NCBI GenBank assembly: GCA_963812885.1
Contig: CAWEWZ010000006.1
Coordinates: 185,194-249,193, forward strand
Source: Bog-756 sp963812885
GTDB taxonomy: Bacteria; Actinomycetota; Acidimicrobiia; Acidimicrobiales; RAAP-2
Length of the DNA stretch: 64,000 nt
Direction of reading: 5' to 3'
In this document: one piece after another, positions 45,956-56,024 of the stretch
Position numbering within the stretch: position 1 is the stretch's first letter
Layout of the letters: each line of letters starts with the position of its first letter
The notes under the pieces: generated by a model
Databases searched by the model: none
What the model was told of the DNA's origin: nothing
The model's input: the letters and a program-made list of their open reading frames with translations, nothing else
Position numbers and translations under genes: made by a program

Positions 45956-47464
45956 ATGACCCTGCCGGACCCCGCTGACGCCACCGATGACCGCCCCCTC
46001 GCCGATCCCTCGCACCGGCTGACCCCTCCTCCGGAGATCACCACGCTGGGCCGTCTCCGCGAATCGGGATGGCGCTCCATCCCGGTGGCCGAGGAGATCA
46101 GGCGCAACGCCTCCCGGCGCATCGCCGCCGGCGAACCCCTGGTCACCGGGGTGCTCGGGTTCGAGCACAGCGTCCTCCCCCAGCTCGAGAACGCCGTGCT
46201 GGCCGGACACGACGTGATCCTGCTGGGCGAACGGGGCCAGGCCAAGACGCGGATCATCCGCTCCCTGGTCGGACTGCTCGACGAGTGGCTGCCCATCGTG
46301 GCCCACTCGGAGATCAACGACGATCCCTACCATCCCGTCTCCCGGTTCGCCAAGGACCTTCTGGCCGAGACGGGCGACGACCTCCCGGTGTCGTGGGTGC
46401 ACCGCAGCGACCGCTACGGCGAGAAGCTGGCCACCCCGGACACCTCCATCGCCGACCTCATCGGCGAAGTCGACCCGATCAGGGTGGCCGAGGGCCGGTA
46501 CCTGTCCGACGAGCTGACCATCCACTACGGCCTGGTGCCCCGGCTCAACCGTGGCATCTTCGCGGTCAACGAGCTCCCCGATCTGGCCGAACGGATCCAG
46601 GTCGGGCTGCTGAACGTGCTCGAGGAGCGCGATGTGCAGATCCGCGGGCACCGGGTCCGCCTGCCGCTCGACATCATGTTGCTGGCCACCGCCAACCCGG
46701 AGGACTACACCAACCGGGGCCGGATCATCACGCCGCTGAAGGACCGCTTCGGCGCCCAGATCCGCACCCACTACCCGCCCGACGCGGCCACCGAGCTGCG
46801 CATCGCCGAGGCGGAGGCCGAACTTCCGGGGCGGAGCGAGTCCGGCGCTCCATCCGGGGCGGCCGACACCGGGGTACGCGTCGAGGTGCCCGACTTCATG
46901 GCCGAGGTGGTGGCCGAGCTCAGCCAGCTGGCCCGGGAGAGCCCCCATCTCAACCAGCGCTCGGGGGTGTCGGTCCGCCTCACCATCGCCAACTACGAGA
47001 CCCTGGTGGCCAACGCCACCCGCCGGGCCCTCCGCAACGGCGAGAGCGAGGCCGTGCCCCGGGTCTCCGACCTCCAGGCCCTGGTCTCGTCGACCCAGGG
47101 CAAGGTGGAGATCGAATCCCTGGAGGAGGGCCGCGAGCAGGTCCTCCTGGCCCAGCTGGTCTCAGCCGCCGTCCTCCTGGTCTTCCGCCGCCGGGTGGTG
47201 CTGGCCGAGCCCCAGCAGGTGGTCGGGGCGTTCACCACCGACACCGTCGTCCACGCCGGCGACGACCTGCCGGCGTCGGCCTACGCCACGACGCTGGCCC
47301 AGATGCCGGCCCTCTCCGCCCCGGTCCTGGCCCTGACCGGAGGATCCGAGGACCCCGGATTGGTCGCCAGTGCCGTGGAGTTCCTTCTGGAGGGACTGCA
47401 CCTCACCAAACGACTCAACAAGGAGGCCGCCGGACCGCGGGCCACCTATCGGGGCCGGGGATGA
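45956..47464 (+). CDS. MoxR/magnesium-chelatase-like AAA ATPase
   Basis: 502 residues. Walker A is LLGERGQAKTRIIRS (about residue 91); FAVNELPDLAERIQVGLLNVLEER is the Walker B and following helix; LLATANPEDYTNRGRIITPLKDRFG is the sensor region typical of the ChlI/MoxR clade. The C-terminal quarter lacks known motifs. It overlaps the VWA gene by 4 bases. The pair corresponds in order and size to M. tuberculosis Rv0958-Rv0959. A role in protein-complex remodelling is likely; chelatase activity is not implied. Confidence 0.9.
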   Translation: MTLPDPADATDDRPLADPSHRLTPPPEITTLGRLRESGWRSIPVAEEIRRNASRRIAAGEPLVTGVLGFEHSVLPQLENAVLAGHDVILLGERGQAKTRIIRSLVGLLDEWLPIVAHSEINDDPYHPVSRFAKDLLAETGDDLPVSWVHRSDRYGEKLATPDTSIADLIGEVDPIRVAEGRYLSDELTIHYGLVPRLNRGIFAVNELPDLAERIQVGLLNVLEERDVQIRGHRVRLPLDIMLLATANPEDYTNRGRIITPLKDRFGAQIRTHYPPDAATELRIAEAEAELPGRSESGAPSGAADTGVRVEVPDFMAEVVAELSQLARESPHLNQRSGVSVRLTIANYETLVANATRRALRNGESEAVPRVSDLQALVSSTQGKVEIESLEEGREQVLLAQLVSAAVLLVFRRRVVLAEPQQVVGAFTTDTVVHAGDDLPASAYATTLAQMPALSAPVLALTGGSEDPGLVASAVEFLLEGLHLTKRLNKEAAGPRATYRGRG

Positions 47465-49494
47465 CCTGGCGGTTCGACTACCGCCGCTGGGACGGAACCC
47501 AGGATTCGCTCATCGACGACACCGACTCGGTCCTGTCCCAGCTGACCGACGACCTGTTGGCCAACGGCGACCTGCACGAGGCGCTGCAGCGGATGCTCAA
47601 CCGGGGATGGCGGACCCCCGACGGCGAACAGGTGCAGGGGTTGCGCGACCTGCTCGACCAGCTCCGGCTCGAGCGGGAGGAACAGCTCGACCGGGGTGAT
47701 CTGGGCGGCGCCTACCGCGAGGTGGCCGAGGAGCTCCAGCAGGTCCTGTCCGAGGAGCGCATCGGCATCGAACAGCTCGAGTCCGACGCCCGCGACTCCG
47801 GGGACCAGCGTCGTCAGGAGGTCACCGACGAGGTGGCCGCGGAACGGCGGATGCAGCTGGATCTGCTCCCGAGCGACCTGGCCGGCATGGTGCGCGGCCT
47901 CCAGAGCTACGAGTTCGTGTCCTCCGAGGCCCGTCAGCATTTCGAGGACCTGGTCGAGCGGCTCCGCGAAGAGGTGGCCCGGACCTACTTCGAACAGATG
48001 TCCGAGGCGCTCGCCAATCCCGATCCCGCGGCGCTGGCCCACATGCGGGAGGCGTTCGACGCCCTCAACCGGATGATCGAGCAACGGGAGGCGGGCGAGG
48101 AGATCGATCCGTCGTTCGAGTCGTTCATGGAACAGTTCGGTGACCTGTTCCCGGGCAATCCGGCCGACCTCGACGAGCTCTTGGAGCAGCTGGCGGCGCG
48201 GATGGCGGCGGCCCAGGCCATGTGGAACTCGATGTCACCCGAACAACGCGCTCAGCTCCAGGGCCTGGCCGAGTCGTTGCTCGAGGATCTCGATCTCCGT
48301 TGGCAGGTGGACCGGTTGGCCGGCAACCTGCAGCGGGCATTCCCGGGGGCGGGTTGGGAGCAGCGCTTCCGGTTCAGTGGCGACGAGCCCATGGGGATGG
48401 GGGAGGGCACCGACGCCGCCGGGCGCCTGCGGGACCTGGACGAGCTGGAGGACTTCCTCCGCTCGGCCAACTCACCGGCGTCCCTCAGCGAGGTCGACCT
48501 GGACAAGGTCAGGCAGCACCTGGGCGACGACGCCGCCCGGTCACTCGACCGTCTGTCCAAGTTGGCCAAGCAGCTGGCCGACGCCGGGCTCATCGATCAA
48601 CGCGAGGGCCGCTTCGAGCTGACCCCGAAGGGCATCCGTCGAATCGGCCAACAGGCGCTCTCCGACCTGTTCGACCAGTTGAACAAGGACCGGGTCGGCA
48701 ATCACCGCACCACCTACACGGGCACGGGTCACGACCGCGAGGAGACGACCAAGCCGTACCAGTTCGGCGATCCCTTCAACCTGGACCTGTCCCGCACCGT
48801 GCACAACGCGGTGCGCAGGGCGGGGAGCGGGGTTCCGGTCCGCCTCTCCCCCAACGACTTCGAGGTCATCGAGACCGAGTCCCTGACCCGCTCGGCCACC
48901 GTCCTCCTCCTCGACCTCTCCCTCTCGATGCCCATGCGCGACAACTTCGTGCCGGCCAAGAAGATGGCCATGGCTCTCCATACCCTGATCTCGACGCGCT
49001 TCCCGCGTGACTACCTGGGCCTGGTCGGGTTCTCGGAGGTGGCCCGGGTCATCGAGCCCGAGGACCTGCCCACCGTCAGCTGGGACTACGTCTACGGGAC
49101 CAACCTGCAGCACGGGCTGATCCTGGCCCGCAAGATGCTGGCCCATCAGCAGGGGACCAAGCAGATCATCCTGGTCACCGACGGCGAGCCCACCGCCCAT
49201 GTGATCCCCTACGAGGGGGGTGTCGGCTACGACGTGTACTTCAACTATCCGCCGGTTCCCGAAACGCTGGAGGTGACGCTGGCCGAGGTCATGCGCTGCA
49301 CCCGGGCGCGGATCACCATCAATACCTTCCTCCTCGATCCCGACCGCGGGCTCCAGGGATTCATCGAACAGCTGTCCCGGATCAACCACGGCCGCACCTT
49401 TGCCACCTCGCCCGACGAGCTGGGCGACTACGTGCTGGTCGACTTCCTGGCCCACAAGACCACCCTTCGCAGCCGGGGGCGTCGAGCCGGCTGA
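47461..49494 (+). CDS. von Willebrand factor A domain protein, partner of the MoxR ATPase
   Basis: 677 residues. A long acidic, helical N-terminal region of about 450 residues precedes the VWA domain. The MIDAS motif is LLLDLSLSMPM (DxSxS, about residue 483), completed by the Asp in LVTDGEPTAH. It is cytoplasmic, with no signal peptide or membrane helix. It overlaps the ATPase gene by 4 bases, so the proteins should be made in step and act together. Confidence 0.9.
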   Translation: MTWRFDYRRWDGTQDSLIDDTDSVLSQLTDDLLANGDLHEALQRMLNRGWRTPDGEQVQGLRDLLDQLRLEREEQLDRGDLGGAYREVAEELQQVLSEERIGIEQLESDARDSGDQRRQEVTDEVAAERRMQLDLLPSDLAGMVRGLQSYEFVSSEARQHFEDLVERLREEVARTYFEQMSEALANPDPAALAHMREAFDALNRMIEQREAGEEIDPSFESFMEQFGDLFPGNPADLDELLEQLAARMAAAQAMWNSMSPEQRAQLQGLAESLLEDLDLRWQVDRLAGNLQRAFPGAGWEQRFRFSGDEPMGMGEGTDAAGRLRDLDELEDFLRSANSPASLSEVDLDKVRQHLGDDAARSLDRLSKLAKQLADAGLIDQREGRFELTPKGIRRIGQQALSDLFDQLNKDRVGNHRTTYTGTGHDREETTKPYQFGDPFNLDLSRTVHNAVRRAGSGVPVRLSPNDFEVIETESLTRSATVLLLDLSLSMPMRDNFVPAKKMAMALHTLISTRFPRDYLGLVGFSEVARVIEPEDLPTVSWDYVYGTNLQHGLILARKMLAHQQGTKQIILVTDGEPTAHVIPYEGGVGYDVYFNYPPVPETLEVTLAEVMRCTRARITINTFLLDPDRGLQGFIEQLSRINHGRTFATSPDELGDYVLVDFLAHKTTLRSRGRRAG

Positions 49495-49618
49495 GGTACT
49501 TCCCGGGGCGTATCCGCCCACGGCCCCGGCGACCGTTGGTCGGCCGCCATCACCTGGTGAAGGAGCGCGTTCACGCCGGAATCCAGCGGCCGAGCGGCGG
49601 TCCGAGGTGATTGCGATC

Positions 49619-49633
49619 TGCTTCACAAGCAGG
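49619..49633 (+). terminator. possible intrinsic terminator after the VWA gene
   Basis: CTGCTT, a 3-base loop and AAGCAG make a perfect 6-bp stem followed by a T-rich stretch (GTTCTTCTTGCGTTT). The stem is weak, but this is one of the few hairpins here with a T-rich tail. Otherwise the 249-base gap to whiB holds only the whiB control region. Confidence 0.4.
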
Positions 49634-49697
49634 TTCTTCTTGCGTTTCCCTCCCCGATAGTGAAAGATGACATATCTGTAGTTACATCCGTGCTATG

Positions 49698-49715
49698 CGA
49701 TTTCGTCCGAAATCG
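49698..49715. promoter_or_regulatory. inverted repeat upstream of whiB
   Basis: CGATTTCG, two bases, CGAAATCG: a perfect 8-bp inverted repeat, 28 bases before the whiB ATG. A regulator site or an RNA hairpin in the leader are both possible. Confidence 0.5.
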
Positions 49716-49743
49716 TGTGGATGACTGGGAGGGAGACCTGTCA

Positions 49744-50025
49744 ATGGACATGGTGTCATTGATGTACGGGCCCCAAGAGCGCAGTTGGCAGACCAAGGCC
49801 AACTGCATGGGGGTGGACCCCGATCTGTTCTTCCCCGAGCGCGGGGCCTCGACCCGCGAGGCCAAGGAAGTGTGCCGGGGTTGTGTCGTTCGCGAGGACT
49901 GCCTGGAATACGCCCTGGCCAACGGCGAGAAGTTCGGGATCTGGGGGGGACTGTCCGAGCGCGAGCGCCGTCGGCTCCGGCGGCAACGGGCCATGCAGCG
50001 CCGGGCCGTGGGGAGCGCTTCCTGA
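49744..50025 (+). CDS. WhiB-family iron-sulfur regulator, WhiB2/WhmD-like
   Basis: 93 residues from ATG 49744, which has GGGAGGGA 9 bases upstream; the open frame extends 28 codons further but without support. The four cluster cysteines are in NCMGVDPDLFFPERG and CRGCVVREDCLEYAL. GIWGGLSERERRRLRR is the DNA-contact turn and basic tail. WQTKANC and the GGLSERERRRLRR ending are close to WhiB2/WhmD, the cell-division-linked branch. That subfamily call is by memory of the sequence. Confidence 0.92.
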   Translation: MDMVSLMYGPQERSWQTKANCMGVDPDLFFPERGASTREAKEVCRGCVVREDCLEYALANGEKFGIWGGLSERERRRLRRQRAMQRRAVGSAS

Positions 50026-50051
50026 CCTGACCGCGGGCGACCGGGCGTCGG

Positions 50052-50956
50052 CTACGACGCTGTCCGGAGCCGCCCTTCGATGGTCCGGTCTGCGCCCAGG
50101 TCGAGTTCCGGCCAACGCCGGCGGGGAATCTGCTCGAGGGCGGCGGCCGGGATCAGCCCGACCAGTTCAGCCCGGAGGACCGAGCAGCCCATCGACTCAG
50201 CGCCGGCTGCCACCGCGTCGTAGACGGTGGCCACCGACGCGGTGGCGGGCTCGGTGAGGTTGCAGCTGACCTGGGCGCCCCCGTCGACCGGGAGTCCCAG
50301 GCTGCGTACGCTCGGGCTCCGGACGCCGGCGGCCAGCGAACGGGCCACCGACAGTGCTCGGGCCGGTCCTGCATCCGGGCCCTCCCCGGCCGGGGCGGCG
50401 ATCCAGATGTTGTAGGCGATGAGCACGGCCCGGGCTCCGACCGCCATGCTCCCCGCCGTCGGGTGGGGCTCCGGTGGTCCCGTGTCCGGCATGAGTGGGT
50501 GGAAGGCGGTTCGGCGGATGTCAGGGAGCGAGCGTTCCGGTCCGTAGAGGAAGCAGGGCACTTCCAACTCGGTCCCGGCCCAGTGGGCGAATCGGTCCCT
50601 CGCCCCGACCACCGGGGACCAGCGTTCGTCGGTCCACCGAGTCGAGCCGTCGGGCGAGGAGTTGGGGCTCGGAAGGGGAACGAACGGCACCACGTCGGCC
50701 GCACCGAGCCGGGGATGGACCCGACGTGGTCACGCAGATCGATGTGTGCCACTGCCGAGGCGACCACGCGCCGGGCGGCGTCCTCGACCGACTCCAGTGG
50801 ACCGCCGAGTGTCACGACCGAACGGTGGTGCTCCGGGTCGGAATGGACATCCAGTACCGCAGGTCCACCCGCCTGACGCACCGCGTCGATGGTGGCCTGG
50901 TCCCTGCCCTCGCTGATGTTGACGACGCATTCCGCCAGTGATCCGCCCTCGACCAC
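50052..50956 (-). CDS. glutamate formiminotransferase-like protein, frame broken near 50721
   Basis: The N-terminus (ECVVNISEGRDQATIDAV, HRSVVTLGGP, AHIDLRDHVG) is typical of the formiminotransferase N-domain. The second part (VVPFVPLPSP, ELEVPCFLYG, AYNIWI, CNLTEP) reads in the adjacent frame. Here one base is missing: adding one G beside 50720-50722 gives HVGVHPRLGAADVVPF and about 301 residues. It should move a formimino or formyl group between glutamate and THF, or act on another substrate. It follows a whiB gene on the same strand. Confidence 0.85.
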
Positions 50957-50978
50957 GGCAGCTGCCGCCGGTCAGCGA

Positions 50979-51221
50979 TCAGACGGAAACGGCGTGGCCG
51001 ATCCGGCGACGACGGAGCATCCGACGGCGCTCACGTTCCGACTTGCCGCCCCACACGCCGTGATCGACACGCTCGTCGAGCGCGTATTCGAGGCACTGCT
51101 CGGCCACCGGGCATTCGGCACAGATTCGCTGCGCCGCCTGTACGCCAACACCGTCACTCGGAAAGAAAATGGTGGGGGACAGGTCTCTGCATTTCCCCAC
51201 GCTCATCCATTCCGTATCCAT
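50979..51221 (-). CDS. second WhiB-family regulator
   Basis: 80 residues from the ATG at 51221, with GGAGGG just upstream. The cysteines lie in GKCRDLSPTIFFPSDG and CAECPVAEQCLEYAL. GVWGGKSERERRRMLRRRR is the conserved turn with a very basic end. It is a compact WhiB closer to WhiB1/WhiB4-sized members; the exact branch is not clear. It is divergent from htrA and 22 bases from the formiminotransferase-like gene downstream. Confidence 0.9.
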   Translation of the reverse strand: MDTEWMSVGKCRDLSPTIFFPSDGVGVQAAQRICAECPVAEQCLEYALDERVDHGVWGGKSERERRRMLRRRRIGHAVSV

Positions 51222-51314
51222 GGTCCCTCCATCGGACTCGAGGAGGCTGCGGTGGGTCTCGATCGGGGTGTGCGAACCCAGTTGCCGTCGCCTTCCGTTA
51301 CGCAACTAGTGTCG

Positions 51315-51343
51315 CATTTCGGGCTGGCCAGTAGTGCGAAATG
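51315..51343. promoter_or_regulatory. spaced inverted repeat between whiB and htrA
   Basis: CATTTCG (51315-51321) and CGAAATG (51337-51343) are exact inverted half-sites 15 bases apart in the 133-base divergent gap. The half-site TTTCG/CGAAA is shared with the palindrome before the other whiB gene at 49698. Confidence 0.4.
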
Positions 51344-51354
51344 AGCCGGTATTG

Positions 51355-52888
<1,534 letters not shown>

Positions 52889-52925
52889 GATGCCCGGTGC
52901 CGCGACACCAGGAGGAACCACTGCC

Positions 52926-53285
52926 ATGACCCCGGTCACCGACGAACAGACTCTGCCCGAGGAGGGTGAGGAGCCCCTGCCGCCGGTGGGTCACGTCCGG
53001 GTCGTGTACCTCGGCCCGGTCGCACCCCACTGGGAGGTCCGCTCGGACTACGGCGACCCCGCGCTCATCGAAGAGTTCCGGCGCCGCACCATGGCCCGCC
53101 TGGTCCTCCTGCCGCCCCACGATCCTCAGTACCGTCGCAACCGCGAGCGGGTCATCCGTGACGCCGAGCGGGAGAACATCCTCCTCGAATGGGACCTGGG
53201 CGTGCCCGAGGAGGAAGCGGCGGTGGCCGAGTCACCCGAGCTGGCGGCCGATCTCGAGCAACCGACGGCCGCCGTCGACGGCTGA
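52926..53285 (+). CDS. conserved small acidic protein of unknown function
   Basis: 119 residues. The central block reads VRVVYLGPVAPHWEVRSDYG, then EEFRRRTMARLVLLPPHDP, with an acidic start and end. There is no signal peptide or membrane helix. AGGAGG precedes the ATG. Composition and codon use look like a real gene. I know the type only as an uncharacterised actinobacterial protein. Confidence 0.75.
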   Translation: MTPVTDEQTLPEEGEEPLPPVGHVRVVYLGPVAPHWEVRSDYGDPALIEEFRRRTMARLVLLPPHDPQYRRNRERVIRDAERENILLEWDLGVPEEEAAVAESPELAADLEQPTAAVDG

Positions 53286-53287
53286 GC

Positions 53288-53310
53288 CGGTCGCCCGGAT
53301 GGGGCGACCG
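53288..53310. terminator. hairpin between convergent genes
   Basis: CGGTCGCCC, a 5-base loop and GGGCGACCG form a perfect 9-bp stem right after the stop at 53285 and 6 bases before the convergent gene ends. Suited to stop transcription from both sides, though without a U tract. Confidence 0.5.
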
Positions 53311-53316
53311 AGGGGT

Positions 53317-54574
53317 TCAGTCCTCGGCAGGGGTGTCGAGCTCGGGAAGGCTGATCCGCTCCAACCACAGTCCGGGAGCGTCCACCTCTGACGGCGTCGG
53401 GAGATTGCGGGCCGAGGACCACAGCCGGGCCAGGCTGTCTTCGCCCGCCCGCTCGACGACACCGGCGATGAACGACCGTCCCCGGTCGACCTGGGCCTGG
53501 TCGAGGTCGAGGCCGAACAGCGCCCCGGCCGCCTCCTCGCCCTTACCGCGCTCGGTGCGTCGCCGGTACCACGCCTCGGTCAGCTGGGAATGGGACCCGA
53601 CCAGCTTCTGTCCCACCAGGTCGGCAACGTGGTCGGCGTAGGCGTCGATGACCACGGCGACGGCGGTGAGCTGATCGGACGAGCGGCGCGACTCGGGGGT
53701 CAACAGGCCCCCGAGGAGGGCTTCGGGGTCGTCGAACATCCCCTGCAGCGACTCGAGGTCCATGCCGCCGGCGCCCTCGGCGGCCACCGGGGCCGCCGAG
53801 GTTGCCGAACCGTCCGGCCAGATCCTGCTGGGCCGTTGCCGAGGACTCGGCCAGGGCCAGGAGCAGTTCCTCCATCCGGCCCCTGATGGCCGGACGGGTC
53901 AACACGGAATTGGATGCCAGCTCACGTGCGCACACCCACACCAGGGCCTCCTCCTCGGGGAGGCTCCAGTCCTCGGCGAACGAAGCGATGTTCGAGGTGA
54001 CCAGCAACAGTTCGTCCGACGGTGCCCAGGGGACGGCCAGGGGATACTGGCCCAGCGCCCGCTGGGAAAGATGGCCGACCACCGACCCCACCTGCAGCCC
54101 GAAGAACATCGGTCCGATGGCCGTCGCCCACTGGCCGAGCAGGCTCCCGATCCCACCCATCGGGTCATCGCCCTCGAACGGGTCGGGCGAAAGCTGGTCG
54201 GGGTCAGGGGGAGTGGGGGGTGCGGTCCCCCGGGCCGGAACCATGGCCGACAGGATCGGACGCCACGACTCGAGGGCGCGCACCGTCCAGTCACCCCGGC
54301 CCACCGGGATACAGGTCAGCCGGCGCCCGTCGGGGGACACCGGCATACCGGTGGCCTCGATGACATTGAGCTCGGCCACCCGTGACAGCTGCTCGAGGCG
54401 TATCCGCTGGATCGGCTCGACGTTGGGCTCGGCCTCGCCGCCGGTGGCCACGTTGAGAGCGAACGACCGGGTCATCTCCCACTGGTCGGGGGCATTGGTG
54501 CCGAGCATGTTCATCAGGTCACCGAGCAGTGACTGGAACGGGTTTCCCGAGTCCCCGGTGTCAGGCGGTGCCAT
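53317..54574 (-). CDS. DUF2342 (zincin-like, COG5282) protein with a degenerate zinc motif, frame broken near 53790
   Basis: About 418 residues after removing one extra base near 53790. The layout fits the DUF2342 family (M. tuberculosis Rv3195): GSVVGHLSQRALGQYPLAVP, then EALVWVCARELASNSVL where family members have HExxH. Here that site reads CAREL-AS-N, so both zinc histidines are missing. The second part has VDAYADHV-like and LTEAWYRRR segments. Proximity to the Lon-like and UPF0182 genes repeats the Rv3193c-Rv3195 neighbourhood. Proteolytic activity is doubtful. Confidence 0.75.
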
Positions 54575-54580
54575 GGGGCC

Positions 54581-54586
54581 ATGCTA
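54581..54586 (-). promoter_or_regulatory. leaderless-type -10 box of the DUF2342 gene
   Basis: On the minus strand TAGCAT ends 6 bases before the ATG at 54574, so transcription would start on the start codon. The box overlaps the stop region of the HtrA-like gene. Confidence 0.45.
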
Positions 54587-55903
54587 CGGCGAGGAACCCG
54601 ACCCCTGTGCATCGCCGTCCTGGTCGGCGAGGACCACCGGGACCGTGGCGCTGGTGGTGCCGCGCTCGAACGACAGGGCCAGATCCGTCCCCGGCGGGTC
54701 GGGATAGAGCCGCGTCTGGAGCTCGGCGGCCGAATGGACGGGATACCCGTCGATGCCGGTGATCACGTCTCCGGGTTGGAGCCCGGCCGTCGCCGCCGGA
54801 CTCCCGAAGTCGACGGTGTCCACCCGGGCGCCGTCACTGACCGATGTCGATGTCATCACGGCACCGTCGGGTGCCGTCGTGGCCGTGTCGGCATCGCGGA
54901 CCTTCATGCCCATCCATCCGTGGTCCACGGTCCCCGACGCCACCAGTTGGAGGGCGACCCCGAGCACGAGCTCGGAGGGCAGGAAGACCCCGGTCGTCGA
55001 AGCCCCCTTCCCCCTGATCATCTCCAGGATGCCGGCCACGTGGCCGTTGCCGTCGAGAAGTGGGCAACCGAGGTCGTCGTGGGCGAGCGGGGTCCTGACC
55101 GTCGTGGCCGAGAAGGTCGTCGTCTGCGCATCGAGATCCGCCGCCTGTCCCGACGAGACCACCGCGCCGGCGTAGACCAGGGACGAGGGGAGCGCACGGG
55201 ATTTCCTGCCGGGCCTGAGTGTCGAGGCGATGGCGATGCTTCCGACGGAGAGGTCACCGTTGTCGAATATGGCCGCCGGCAGGTCGTCGTCGATCCGGAG
55301 CACGGCAACTCCGGAGCGCTGGTCGATCCCGACGACCGTCGCCGGCTGGCGGGTCCCGTCCGGCTCGACGGCCGTGATCGACCGGGCCCCGGAGAGCACC
55401 GGTGCAGGGGTGACGATGATGCCACCGGACTCGACCACCACCCCGGTTGTCGACGAGACACCGGTGCGCCGATGGATCCGCAGGAGAACCGTCGAGGGCC
55501 GCACCGAGTCCACCATTGCGGCGATGGTCCCGGCGGCGTCGGTCCGGCCCAGCCCCGGGTCGGTGGTCGGGGATCCCACCAGGGCGGCCAGCCCCGGCGG
55601 GTTGCTCGGATCGTGCTGGTCGGTGCCATTGGCCACCATGACCATCCCCGCGGCCACCAGCGCCACCACCAGGCAGGCGGTGGCTCCGCCGACGATCCAC
55701 GGACCGCTCCGGGCCTGGTTGGAGGGTTGAGCGGTGGCCACACCGGCCGGTTTCGGGACGATGAAGTGCTGACCCGACTCGGAGGGATGCCGCCACAGAC
55801 GATCGTCGGGAGGGATCCAGCCGCGCAGGCCGCCGCCGTCCGGTTCCTCGCCCCAACCGTCTTCGGGATCGCGATCCGGGCCGCCCTCGTCCTCTTCGCT
55901 CAC
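54584..55903 (-). CDS. catalytically dead HtrA-like protein with PDZ domain
   Basis: 439 residues from GTG 55903. An acidic cytoplasmic N-terminus, one transmembrane helix (GGATACLVVALVAAGMVMVA) and then a trypsin-like fold. At the His position it has IIVTPAPVLSGA, not TNxHVV. At the Asp position it has RSGVAVLRID, not DLAV. At the Ser position it has HDDLGCPLLDGNGHVAG, not GNSGGP. All three catalytic residues are gone although the fold is kept. A PDZ domain (ATAGLQPGDVITGIDGYPV) remains. It ends 9 bases before the DUF2342 gene. Confidence 0.85.
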   Translation of the reverse strand: MSEEDEGGPDRDPEDGWGEEPDGGGLRGWIPPDDRLWRHPSESGQHFIVPKPAGVATAQPSNQARSGPWIVGGATACLVVALVAAGMVMVANGTDQHDPSNPPGLAALVGSPTTDPGLGRTDAAGTIAAMVDSVRPSTVLLRIHRRTGVSSTTGVVVESGGIIVTPAPVLSGARSITAVEPDGTRQPATVVGIDQRSGVAVLRIDDDLPAAIFDNGDLSVGSIAIASTLRPGRKSRALPSSLVYAGAVVSSGQAADLDAQTTTFSATTVRTPLAHDDLGCPLLDGNGHVAGILEMIRGKGASTTGVFLPSELVLGVALQLVASGTVDHGWMGMKVRDADTATTAPDGAVMTSTSVSDGARVDTVDFGSPAATAGLQPGDVITGIDGYPVHSAAELQTRLYPDPPGTDLALSFERGTTSATVPVVLADQDGDAQGSGSSP

Positions 55904-55910
55904 GGACCTG

Positions 55911-55916
55911 AGGTTA
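55911..55916 (-). promoter_or_regulatory. leaderless-type -10 box of the HtrA-like gene
   Basis: On the minus strand TAACCT ends 7 bases before the GTG at 55903. This supports GTG 55903 over the longer in-frame start at 55969. Confidence 0.4.
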
Positions 55917-56012
55917 GTGAGAACAGCACCACGAAGGACGTCGCCTCGTCGGTCAGGGGGTGGGGACACCCCCTGACCGACCCTTCCTTCCCGGCGATGC
56001 GCAAGGTGGCCC

Positions 56013-56018
56013 TACGAT
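56013..56018 (+). promoter_or_regulatory. leaderless-type -10 box of mreB
   Basis: TACGAT ends 6 bases before the GTG at 56025, so transcription would start on the start codon. Confidence 0.45.
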
Positions 56019-56024
56019 GAGAGC

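Noticed and set aside
46069..47460. Extension of the VWA protein to 1141 residues
   Set aside because: The first 464 codons are the MoxR gene read out of frame (Arg/Gly/Pro-rich); the ATG at 47461 with 4-bp overlap is the natural start.
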